Source: a virus
Direction: 5' to 3' (one strand)
DNA length: 31,273 bases
Virus record (IMG/VR): IMGVR_UViG_3300048918_000169
Location: 1-31,273 of that record
The notes below the pieces were generated by a model. The model was not told the DNA's origin. It did not search any database and saw only the letters and a list, made by a program, of their open reading frames with translations. Within the stretch, counting starts at the first letter, position 1. The number at the start of each line of letters is the position of its first letter. Made by a program: the position numbers and the translations under genes. Positions 24,781-30,622 of the stretch are shown here, piece after piece.

Positions 24781-25004
24781 TGGCAGACCTCAAGCAGTGC
24801 GACACGTGCGGCGTCATATCGCCTAACAACAAAGGTGAGTACATCGCCAATCATTGGACGACAATGCGCGTCGTCTACGCTGAAGGGTTGCGCAGTAGCC
24901 GAACGACGGACTTCCTCGTGTGCTGTGACTGCATAGCGCGTGGCGTCAAAGTTTCGGATACTTCCGGCTACCCGCCGCACAAAGCGATTTTGGTCGCCGA
25001 TTGA
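24780..25004 (+). CDS. Small zinc-ribbon protein
   Basis: The 74-residue product contains CDTC (8-11) and CCDC (about 48-51) separated by a polar stretch, a zinc-ribbon pattern. The ATG overlaps the PrimPol stop (TGATG); a GTG at 24777 would add one residue. The end of the frame runs through the first iteron-like repeat. Unknown function; last gene of the rightward unit. Confidence 0.7.
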   Translation: MADLKQCDTCGVISPNNKGEYIANHWTTMRVVYAEGLRSSRTTDFLVCCDCIARGVKVSDTSGYPPHKAILVAD

Positions 25005-25112
25005 AACCTCGTTGCACAAAGCGATTTTGGTTTTTGCCCAAAAATTGAGGGCTCGACGCACATTTGGATTTTGGTCCGCGCGGGAAATCGCGTTGCACAA
25101 AACCGAATTGGT
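24977..25112 (+). repeat. Four 18-bp iteron-like direct repeats
   Basis: Repeats of the form GCACAAAGCGATTTTGGT lie at 24977-24994 and 25014-25031 (identical), 25058-25075 (14 of 18) and 25095-25112 (13 of 18). Start-to-start distances are 37, 44 and 37 nt. They lie directly after the PrimPol-helicase gene, with an AT-rich patch (TTTTTGCCCAAAAATT) between copies two and three. This resembles an iteron-type replication origin. The spacers are too short and unequal for CRISPR. Confidence 0.65.
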
Positions 25113-25121
25113 GTCGAGCCC
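25049..25121. repeat. Inverted repeat framing the last two iteron-like copies
   Basis: GGGCTCGAC (25049-25057) immediately precedes repeat three and its exact complement GTCGAGCCC (25113-25121) immediately follows repeat four, making a symmetric block of 73 nt. It could fold into a long imperfect hairpin. T-rich tracts on either side (TTTCTC after it; TCAATTTTT on the minus strand) would also suit a bidirectional terminator between convergent operons. From 25122 to 25252 no gene is seen, only short CCTGGCC/GGCCA repeats. Confidence 0.55.
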
Positions 25122-25252
25122 TTTCTCGTGGTGCAACACGTCCTGGCCGTCCCTGGCCACGTCCATTCTGTTGCGTAGCGGCATGCCTGCTAGGGCTGTG
25201 AAACGCTGTAATGCAACACCCATCCGCCGCGAAGTTCGACGGTAGTTTTGCC

Positions 25253-25417
25253 TTATACCTCAGTAGCCATTCGCTCTAGCGCATGCTCGCGTTCACATAG
25301 TCTAGGTAGCGCCCACGATGCCAAAGCATCCGCCTGTTTGCGCGTTACCTGTACGCGTTCAAGACGGAAACACCCGTGACGGATGCGCGGTCTATCCCGC
25401 TCGATATAGAAGCCCAT
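25253..25417 (-). CDS. Small unknown protein, end of leftward cluster
   Basis: The 54-residue basic protein (MGFYIERDRPRIRHGCFRLE...) is unrecognised. The ATG at 25417 has AAGGGAG upstream and follows the double-hairpin element at 25431-25482. It is the last gene of the leftward cluster. Confidence 0.5.
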   Translation of the reverse strand: MGFYIERDRPRIRHGCFRLERVQVTRKQADALASWALPRLCEREHALERMATEV

Positions 25418-25430
25418 ACTAGGCTCCCTT

Positions 25431-25482
25431 GTTGCGTGCCAGTCGCACGGCAAAGCGCACCGCTAGGATGCGCTTCACGCTG
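25431..25482 (-). terminator. Double-hairpin terminator element, copy 1
   Basis: On the minus strand, AAGCGCA/TGCGCTT (7-bp stem, 25475-25453) ends in a T run (TTT), then a second hairpin CGTGC-GACTG-GCACG (25449-25435) follows. It lies just after a gene stop and just before the next start. The first 24 bases of the plus strand (25431 on) are identical to those of the copy at 25960. Confidence 0.65.
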
Positions 25483-25489
25483 TTACCGG

Positions 25490-25684
25490 CTAATCGCGCA
25501 TTGCCCGCAGCTCAATGGCGCTTTCAAAAGCGCGTTCGGACCAAAATGCGGCACGTTCGCGCCATCCTTCGGCGTCTGCTGACAGCGACATACTTTCCGC
25601 ATGTTCAGCACATCGTAGATACGCCTCGCATGCCCGTCCGTATTGGGCAATGGCGGTTTCCCATATTTCTCGGCGTGTCTTCAC
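25490..25684 (-). CDS. Small unknown helical protein
   Basis: The 64-residue product MKTRREIWETAIAQYGRACEAYLRCAEHAE... is predicted all-helical with repeated Ala/Glu/Arg. The start is GTG overlapping the previous TGA (GTGA). No family recognised. A double-hairpin terminator follows its stop. Confidence 0.55.
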   Translation of the reverse strand: MKTRREIWETAIAQYGRACEAYLRCAEHAESMSLSADAEGWRERAAFWSERAFESAIELRAMRD

Positions 25685-25944
25685 GTGGTCGCCTCCCTAG
25701 GTGGATACTCGCCGCGACTAGGGCACAACGGCCGGAGCGGCACGTCCTCGTCACGTGGGTTGTAACGAATAAGGGTGTCATCATCGATACGCACCACGCC
25801 GAGCGGATTAGCGCGGAGCATGGCGAGCGTTTCGGCCACGCTGGCAACGTGCGGGCGTAGCAGTTTCTCCGCGTTGATGTGGGCGCACGCGGTAATGCGT
25901 AACTTGCGCTTCGATTGGCGCAAGAGTTCAAAGGTACCGGCCAT
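25681..25944 (-). CDS. Small unknown protein
   Basis: The 87-residue product begins MAGTFELLRQSKRKLRITAC and contains a helix followed by strands (LGVVRIDDDTLIRYNPRDED). It is not recognised. GGAG lies about 10 nt before the ATG. The gene starts about 15 nt after double-hairpin copy 2 and overlaps the next gene by 4 nt. Confidence 0.6.
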   Translation of the reverse strand: MAGTFELLRQSKRKLRITACAHINAEKLLRPHVASVAETLAMLRANPLGVVRIDDDTLIRYNPRDEDVPLRPLCPSRGEYPPREATT

Positions 25945-25959
25945 CGGCGCGGCTCCGGT

Positions 25960-26010
25960 GTTGCGTGCCAGTCGCACGGCAAAACGCCCCGTTAGGGGCG
26001 CTTCACGCTG
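25960..26010 (-). terminator. Double-hairpin terminator element, copy 2
   Basis: On the minus strand AAGCGCCCC-TAAC-GGGGCGTTTT (26003-25981) is a strong rho-independent terminator (6 GC pairs plus A-T and G-T extension). The hairpin CGTGC-GACTG-GCACG (25978-25964) follows. It sits 6 nt after the stop of the 122-residue gene. Relative to copy 1, both arms of the first stem changed together so that pairing is kept. Confidence 0.8.
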
Positions 26011-26016
26011 AGACTG

Positions 26017-26385
26017 TTAGCGGTAGTAACGCAGACCGTCACTCGCGACAAGCCAGCGTTTCGCAATGCGCGTGCCTTCGTGACAGCATTCGTCTATGTC
26101 GAAGTCGCGGTAATGCGTCGCGCCTTCACCGAAGCGCAACTCCGCAGCGGTAGGAGGCCTGTGATACGTGATCGATTCGACGTCGTCACGCACCTGGAGA
26201 ATGCCCAGCGCCTTGCATACCTCGCCAAATGAGCCGATCCAGTACCAGCGCTTATTAGCGTTCAATCCCCACACTTGCGCGCCGCCTATCGCGCGCTCAT
26301 CGGCGTTAGCGGGCTGGCGGATTGCAACGGCCCGCGGTGAGCCATAGGCGCGGCGGATACGTTCGCGGATTTGTGCCATGCTCAT
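26017..26385 (-). CDS. Unknown 122-residue protein
   Basis: The protein starts MSMAQIRERIRRAYGSPRAV and has an AQVWGLNANKRWYWIGSFGEVCKAL segment and an acidic CC-containing part (DFDIDECCHEG). No family is recognised. Starts at 26385 or 26379 are both possible; the first lies 1 nt after the upstream stop. Followed by terminator copy 2. Confidence 0.65.
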   Translation of the reverse strand: MSMAQIRERIRRAYGSPRAVAIRQPANADERAIGGAQVWGLNANKRWYWIGSFGEVCKALGILQVRDDVESITYHRPPTAAELRFGEGATHYRDFDIDECCHEGTRIAKRWLVASDGLRYYR

Positions 26386-26386
26386 A

Positions 26387-26728
26387 TCAGCTCACCTTCA
26401 CCAGTTCGCACCAATACCCCTTTAGAAACGCCTCAAGGCTGGCGTATTTGCGCACGCATGAACGCTCCGCAGTGGACGCCCAGCTAGGCGCAATGCAGTT
26501 AAGAGCATCGCTCAGCACGCGAGGCGTGATGTCGTGCGCGATATGAAAGCCAGTGCCTACGGTGCGGTCAGCCATGTGCACGCTGGACACGCTAACGCGG
26601 TCGCGCCACTGAGCATATGCGATGCGTTCGCCGTCCGTGTAGAAACACCACTTGTCCTCCGGCTTGCGCATATAGGCGGTAAAGCCAGCGGCGAGAATTA
26701 TCGCGAGGTACGGGTCAGGGTGAGACAT
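26387..26728 (-). CDS. Unknown 113-residue protein
   Basis: The product begins MSHPDPYLAIILAAGFTAYM and has a beta-rich middle (CFYTDGERIAYAQWRDRVSV) and a helical end. The sequence suggests a small soluble domain but matches no family I know. On the minus strand GGAATTCCTGCC lies before the ATG. The next gene starts 1 nt after its stop. Confidence 0.65.
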   Translation of the reverse strand: MSHPDPYLAIILAAGFTAYMRKPEDKWCFYTDGERIAYAQWRDRVSVSSVHMADRTVGTGFHIAHDITPRVLSDALNCIAPSWASTAERSCVRKYASLEAFLKGYWCELVKVS

Positions 26729-26774
26729 GGCAGGAATTCCTTAACGTAGTGAATGAGTGTGGACGGCTAGACGG

Positions 26775-26939
26775 TTACAGCGCGTGGCGCAGCGCGAACG
26801 CAGCGGCGAAGATAAACACCGCGACGAACGCCACGACGGGCCATGGCGATTTGCGCGGCTTGCTCAGACTCGCGACGATTTGCGGGGCGCACGTTGCGCC
26901 AACGTGGAACGGGTAGGGGTGACGGTCGCGACGGCTCAT
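26775..26939 (-). CDS. Small tail-anchored membrane protein
   Basis: This 54-residue product, too short for a usual cutoff, reads MSRRDRHPYPFHVGATCAPQ... and ends with a membrane helix (WPVVAFVAVFIFAAAFAL) and a short basic tail (RHAL). Its ATG overlaps the stop of the upstream gene (ATGA), which supports translation. Unknown function. Confidence 0.6.
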   Translation of the reverse strand: MSRRDRHPYPFHVGATCAPQIVASLSKPRKSPWPVVAFVAVFIFAAAFALRHAL

Positions 26940-27133
26940 GCGATCATCTCAAACAAGTCTGCATCGCCGTCAATGGTCGCTTCCCCACAAAGCGGGTCGC
27001 CGTTAGGCGTAGCGCCGAAATTCACGTCTGCGCAATCGATAACGCTGTTTAGAATGTCGCGAGCCTCGCGTTCGCTATTCGCCTCAACGCGAACGGCGCA
27101 GATAACTTTGATGTCAAAAGCGTAAGTAGCCAC
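26936..27133 (-). CDS. Small beta-alpha-beta phage protein
   Basis: The 65-residue product (ATYAFDIKVICAVRVEANSE...) has the pattern of a strand, a helix EREARDILNSVI, and an acidic end with GDPLCGEATIDGDADLFEMI. Similar short proteins occur in many phages without known role. A GTG at 27133 is chosen as start because longer frames would run through the upstream gene; the ribosome site is weak. Confidence 0.6.
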   Translation of the reverse strand: MATYAFDIKVICAVRVEANSEREARDILNSVIDCADVNFGATPNGDPLCGEATIDGDADLFEMIA

Positions 27134-27158
27134 GGAGGTAATCTCTGGGTAAGTGCCT

Positions 27159-27356
27159 TTAGTTATGCAGGGAGCGCGCCAACCGCTCGCGAGCTTCGAA
27201 GCGTTCCACCATCTCACGCTCGCGCATCGTCGCCATGCGGCGCAAAACGGCTCGGCGTTTCGGTGGGCATGATTCATATTCCGCAGCAGCGCGAAATGCC
27301 CGCGCCTGATCGATCAAATCAGCGCTCGTTTCGTTCGGGTAGCGTGGGCGTGCCAT
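27159..27356 (-). CDS. Small basic helical protein
   Basis: The 65-residue, Arg-rich product (MARPRYPNETSADLIDQARA..., with MATMREREMVERFEARERLA) is predicted helical. No family recognised. It starts 4 nt after the stop of the upstream gene. Confidence 0.55.
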   Translation of the reverse strand: MARPRYPNETSADLIDQARAFRAAAEYESCPPKRRAVLRRMATMREREMVERFEARERLARSLHN

Positions 27357-27360
27357 GGCG

Positions 27361-27630
27361 TCACGCTCCAAACGCGGCGAGCGCGTCACGCAATGCCTCA
27401 ACCTGCGACGTGAGCGGCTTGCACCCGCAACGCCTGAAAGGTTTGGCAGCTTCGATGAGACGTGCGAGCGGTTCCTCGCTGTCCAGGGCGAGCTGGGCGG
27501 CCACGACGGCGGCGGTAGCGCGGTCGGCAAGGTCGCCAAACTCTGCATCGCCATTCGCGGCCTCGCGGAGATTCTCCGCCTTTGCGATAGCGAGCGGCAA
27601 CAGGTTTCGGATGATAGACAGGACGGACAT
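27361..27630 (-). CDS. Unknown 89-residue helical protein
   Basis: The product MSVLSIIRNLLPLAIAKAEN... is helical throughout, with CGC near residue 68-70 (RRCGCKPL). It is not recognised. The ATG overlaps the stop of the 50-residue gene (TAATG). Confidence 0.6.
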   Translation of the reverse strand: MSVLSIIRNLLPLAIAKAENLREAANGDAEFGDLADRATAAVVAAQLALDSEEPLARLIEAAKPFRRCGCKPLTSQVEALRDALAAFGA

Positions 27631-27782
27631 TATACGGCCCCTTTGTTTAGGCGATTGGCGAGCGCTTCGGCGCACTTGCGGCCATAGCGTGTGGGGAAAT
27701 ACCAAACTTGCGACGACGCGCACCACACGGCCCAGCGATGGCGCTGCGTTTCGGTGTCGTAATACTTGCCTACGCTAAACAT
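27630..27782 (-). CDS. Small unknown protein, first after operator promoter
   Basis: This 50-residue gene reads MFSVGKYYDTETQRHRWAVW..., with an aromatic-rich middle (SSQVWYFPTRYGRK) and a basic end. The ATG lies 26 nt downstream of the -10 of the promoter at 27808-27836, and the stop overlaps the next ATG. It is the first gene of that transcription unit; function unknown. Confidence 0.65.
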   Translation of the reverse strand: MFSVGKYYDTETQRHRWAVWCASSQVWYFPTRYGRKCAEALANRLNKGAV

Positions 27783-27807
27783 GTGGTCAGACTCCAGAGT
27801 GACGTGG

Positions 27808-27836
27808 ATTGTCGGTTAGATTGACGATTGCGTCAA
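27808..27836 (-). promoter_or_regulatory. Promoter with perfect 16-bp palindromic operator
   Basis: On the minus strand TTGACG (27836-27831), 17 nt, GACAAT (27813-27808; 4 of 6) forms a promoter for the leftward genes from 27782. The operator TTGACG-ATTG-CGTCAA (27821-27836) is the most symmetric of the family and covers the -35. Confidence 0.65.
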
Positions 27837-27856
27837 TGTGTGACGCGGCGGGTAAG

Positions 27857-28102
27857 TTAGTTGAAATACCCCTCGCCTTCCGCCCACTCATACAACTTGT
27901 ACTCAAGCAGGCGACGCGAGTCGCTTTTGGTGATCGTGTTAGCGATGGTCAGCACGTACTCTCCGTTGCCGTCCACCTCGATATAAAGCCCGTGGGCGTA
28001 GACATAGCCCGGCACGCCCTTGAGCGCGTCATCACGGATAACCGCGTCGTCGCCGATGGATGCGGTATAGGTAGCGGTTTTGCGCCAGTCGTGGAGTCGC
28101 AT
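27857..28102 (-). CDS. Unknown 81-residue protein
   Basis: The product starts MRLHDWRKTATYTASIGDDA, contains a beta-rich middle (GLYIEVDGNGEYVLTIANTI) and ends LYEWAEGEGYFN. No family recognised. It lies directly upstream of the operator promoter, so transcription from 28811 may run into that site. Confidence 0.65.
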   Translation of the reverse strand: MRLHDWRKTATYTASIGDDAVIRDDALKGVPGYVYAHGLYIEVDGNGEYVLTIANTITKSDSRRLLEYKLYEWAEGEGYFN

Positions 28103-28115
28103 GGTGTCGATTCCT

Positions 28116-28199
28116 TTAGCGAATGCGGAGCGCGCGCACCACGGCCATACCCAGCGTTGCACCCGTGACGATGACGACAGCGAGGAAGGCAAGAAACAT
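28116..28199 (-). CDS. 27-residue membrane peptide
   Basis: The frame MFLAFLAVVIVTGATLGMAV plus VRALRIR is a single membrane helix with a basic end, preceded by CGGAGC about 10 nt before the ATG. It fills an otherwise empty gap of the gene cluster. No match; a real but unproven micro-gene. Confidence 0.45.
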   Translation of the reverse strand: MFLAFLAVVIVTGATLGMAVVRALRIR

Positions 28200-28251
28200 G
28201 GCGGCGTGCTCCGGTGAGTTAGTGCTGAGATGAATGCAAGGCGCGTGCCAA

Positions 28252-28458
28252 TTACGCTTCAACGGCCTTAGCGGACGGAATGCGCAACGTCTTCAACATG
28301 TCGCGCGTTTCTTCGATCGTTCCGCGCGGAGCATGCAACGTAATGACGTGGTGGCCTACGCTGGGGTAATCCTCGCGCCATGTAACGCCCTCGCCGTGGA
28401 AGACATCGAAAATGCCCATGGCGTTAGCGATACCTCGCACTGTGATGACGTGGCTCAT
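28252..28458 (-). CDS. Unknown 68-residue protein
   Basis: The product (MSHVITVRGIANAMGIFDVF..., VGHHVITLHAPRGTIEETRD) looks like a small alpha/beta domain. Its ATG overlaps the stop of the 118-residue gene (ATGA). No family recognised. Confidence 0.6.
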   Translation of the reverse strand: MSHVITVRGIANAMGIFDVFHGEGVTWREDYPSVGHHVITLHAPRGTIEETRDMLKTLRIPSAKAVEA

Positions 28459-28811
28459 GCCGTCACCCACTGCGCCATCGCCTTACCGGCGGCGCGCTGG
28501 GCGCTCTGGCGTTGCGCATAGCGGCGTGCGGACAACCAAGCGCACATACCATCAACGTCCAGACGGGCGTGCCACAGGCCGCCACCGGTGCGCACATAGT
28601 GATGACTGAGTGAGCCGGTGCGCATGGCATATTCATACAGGTCGCGTGCGCTCTGAATGAACGCACGGGCAGCGTCCAGCGCGGCAACCATGGCGACGTT
28701 ATCCCCATTGGCCTTGAGCAACTGGGCATCACTGATGGCGCTACGTGCGGCCCAGCGTTTCTTGGTGGACAGTTCCAATGCGGTGCGGGCGTTCAAGGGT
28801 TGCAGGCTCAT
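28455..28811 (-). CDS. First gene of the leftward small-gene cluster, unknown
   Basis: The 118-residue protein starts MSLQPLNARTALELSTKKRW and is largely helical and Ala/Arg-rich; it is not recognised. The ATG at 28811 has GGAGATACCGCA before it, and a sigma-54-like promoter lies 32 nt upstream. A GTG at 28895 would extend the frame through that promoter but lacks a ribosome site. Confidence 0.65.
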   Translation of the reverse strand: MSLQPLNARTALELSTKKRWAARSAISDAQLLKANGDNVAMVAALDAARAFIQSARDLYEYAMRTGSLSHHYVRTGGGLWHARLDVDGMCAWLSARRYAQRQSAQRAAGKAMAQWVTA

Positions 28812-28842
28812 TGCGGTATCTCCAGTTAGGTGCAGATACCAA

Positions 28843-28859
28843 TGCAACCCCCGTGCCAA
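28843..28859 (-). promoter_or_regulatory. Sigma-54 (RpoN) type -24/-12 promoter
   Basis: Minus strand: TTGGCACGGGGGTTGCA matches the consensus YTGGCACGRNNNTTGCW at every fixed position, with the GG and GC pairs 10 nt apart as required. It faces the 118-residue gene, and the expected start of transcription falls just before its ribosome site. Confidence 0.65.
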
Positions 28860-29401
28860 CTGTCCGCACCGCGCTAGATAGCCACGCTGACGCACCAGGT
28901 AGCGCTAAGTAGGCGTCGCATTGCGTCACTTAGTGACACACGTGCGCACGTTGTGACGTAGCGCGGCAGGCGTGCCCCAGGCAAGGCTAGGCACGTATCG
29001 CATCACCCGCACCAGCAATGCCAGCGCTACAGCGTGCGCTGCGATCCGTCGTGCTCGCTCCACTGCGTTACGTCCAGCACCAGCGCTGTCCAGGTCGCTC
29101 CAGGCGCACGCTTGAGCGTGGATGCGCTAGACGTATCGATCCAGCACGCTACAAACCGTTACGAATCAATGCGTTAGCGCATCATAAAGCGCTCGTCATG
29201 CGGCGGTGCACAACGGTCGCTCGGCCAGGGCGTGGGGGTGGGTGCAAAGTTCGTGCCAAAACCGCAGCGGACCGCGCGGGTGCCTTTTTTCACATGTCCG
29301 CAGTTCAAAAGTTCGCAAAATATGAACTAACGGACGCAGCAAAAACGCCCAACGTTGCCGCCAGGCGCTTGTTTTGCGCGTGAGTTGGACGATCGGGGCG
29401 G
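28860..29401. other. Palindrome-rich non-coding region
   Basis: No convincing gene is seen in this 542-nt stretch. It holds a nested palindrome (28924-28958: CGTCAC ... GTGACG around GTCACTTAGTGAC and CGTGCGCACG). It also has a CGTGCC/GGCACG hairpin (28971-28995), an ATGCG-TTAG-CGCAT hairpin (29169-29182) and a GTCCG.AGTTC/GAACT..CGGAC hairpin (29296-29335). The layout suggests a control or replication region. An Arg-rich forward frame here (29018-29383) is probably spurious. Confidence 0.5.
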
Positions 29402-29848
29402 TTATTCCGCGAGGCGGAGGATCTGTTCTTCGGTCAGTGAATCAGCGTCGAGGCGTTTCTGGCGATCGGCCAGGTCTTCGGCCCAGCGCATTTTCCAGTG
29501 GAGCTGCTGACTCTTTGCTTTGCGGACGCACATCATGCAGACGTTGTCTCGAGTGCGCCAACGAGACAGATGGCCTCGGCCGCAGCGATGGATCGGGAAA
29601 AAGTAGGGCTGACCGTTGTCGATCGCTTCCTGACGGACGATGGCCAGCTGTCGACGCTGCTTTTTCATCGTCATCCCGGAGCTTCGACCGATCTGGCAGA
29701 GCACGCATCCCCTGTTCGATATATATCGTTCCTTGCCTCCGCAGCGATCGCAGGAACGGATCGAATCGTATTTCTTCAGCCCAAGCAGCTGAGCGATGCG
29801 ATAAAGCTCATCGTCACGGGCTTTTACCGCCCTTTTAGTAGGATTCAT
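29402..29848 (-). CDS. Double zinc-ribbon protein
   Basis: The 148-residue protein contains CDRCGG...CVLC (about 33-51) and CGRGHLSRWRTRDNVCMMC (about 88-106). This is the pair of zinc ribbons often seen in phage proteins related to HNH/Endo VII nucleases, but no HNH catalytic histidines are visible. AAGGAG lies 9 nt before the ATG at 29848. A frame extension with a further CKCDFC motif exists upstream (from a TTG at 29893) but has no ribosome site. It is transcribed alone, leftward, between two non-coding regions. Confidence 0.75.
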   Translation of the reverse strand: MNPTKRAVKARDDELYRIAQLLGLKKYDSIRSCDRCGGKERYISNRGCVLCQIGRSSGMTMKKQRRQLAIVRQEAIDNGQPYFFPIHRCGRGHLSRWRTRDNVCMMCVRKAKSQQLHWKMRWAEDLADRQKRLDADSLTEEQILRLAE

Positions 29849-30322
29849 GTTGCCTAACTCCTTGTTTCCTTGGCAGAAATCGCATTTACACAAATGCTAA
29901 CCCTGTTCGCGTATCGTGTTTTGCGCTAAGTGCATGATTACAAAGAATACACAAAACCTTCTCCGTCTACCACCCCTAAAAACCGTGGAGAATCTCCAGA
30001 ACCGCCAGCGACGCCTACGCTACACGGATGATGCAGAGGTGTTGCGGTGAACTGCGGTGCATATGTACATACTATTTATATTATTTAAAGAGTAGAGTAG
30101 TAGTAGTAGTAGTGATATCAACGACTTAGCTCAAAACTTCCGACCCCGTAGGTACACTCAGCACACACGAAATACCCCCTTTGCGTCTCTTGCTCGATGA
30201 GACGTGGTTACGCCGCTCCAACGTGGCTGTTCCATCGTGCCGTTGTCCCGTCGAACCGAACACGTGCACAACGCGTGATCCCCTGATACGCTCCGCCCAA
30301 CTCCTGCGATCGAGGGCTCGCC
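29849..30322. other. AT-rich non-coding region before the lysis genes
   Basis: No gene is supported in these 474 nt. It includes a perfect palindrome TGGAGAATCTCCA (29986-29998), a TATGTACATA palindrome (30062-30071), an AT-only run around 30072-30088, and six TAG triplets (about 30092-30112). The AT-rich part stands out sharply from the GC-rich genome and may hold the rightward lysis/late promoter or a melting site. No -35/-10 pair was convincing. Confidence 0.5.
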
Positions 30323-30622
30323 ATGAGCTTCCTTTCACGCTGGCTCGGCCTCGAGCCGGGTCAAAGCGAGGGACTGCCAGCGCGCAATCCCGCACCACCT
30401 TCCGCCGCGCCTGCACCGTCTGCCGCTTCGACGCCCCTCGACGAGCCGCAGAAACCCCCGGTGCAGGCCGCGGAAGCCTCTCCCCAGGCGCAGGTAGCTT
30501 CGAGCGCCCCCGACGAAGCCCACGCGTTGCTCGTCGAACTGGAGCTGGAGGTGCATCGCTTCCTCGGATCGCGCACCGGCAAGATCCCTTTCCTCATTTC
30601 CGAGCTACGGAAGCGGCTATGA
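30323..30622 (+). CDS. Small Pro/Ala-rich protein upstream of endolysin
   Basis: The 99-residue product has a short N-terminal helix (MSFLSRWLGLEPG), a Pro/Ala/Ser-rich middle (about 20-62) and a C-terminal amphipathic helix (ALLVELELEVHRFLGSRTGK). GAGGG lies before the ATG, and the stop overlaps the endolysin start (ATGA). Not recognised; a lysis- or virion-associated role is only suggested by position. Confidence 0.65.
   Translation: MSFLSRWLGLEPGQSEGLPARNPAPPSAAPAPSAASTPLDEPQKPPVQAAEASPQAQVASSAPDEAHALLVELELEVHRFLGSRTGKIPFLISELRKRL

Noticed and set aside
24977-25112. Regular repeats as a CRISPR array
   Set aside because: Only four 18-bp units, two of them degenerate, with 19-26 nt gaps of unequal length and no cas gene nearby.
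25961-25978. CTGGCACG inside the hairpin element as another sigma-54 promoter
   Set aside because: On the minus strand the -24-like part is present but no TTGC follows at the right distance.
25605-25982. Frames starting MPCDWHA at both double-hairpin copies
   Set aside because: The shared start is a TTG inside the repeated hairpin; the overlapping frames with ATG starts and ribosome sites just downstream are better supported.
29018-29383. 121-codon forward frame in the palindrome-rich gap
   Set aside because: Very Arg/Ala-rich, lacks a ribosome site, crosses several hairpins and resembles no family. A short internal frame from the ATG at 29294 is also unsupported.
30092-30112. TAG triplet run as a coding repeat
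   Set aside because: TAG is a stop in one frame, and no supported gene crosses it; treated as non-coding.
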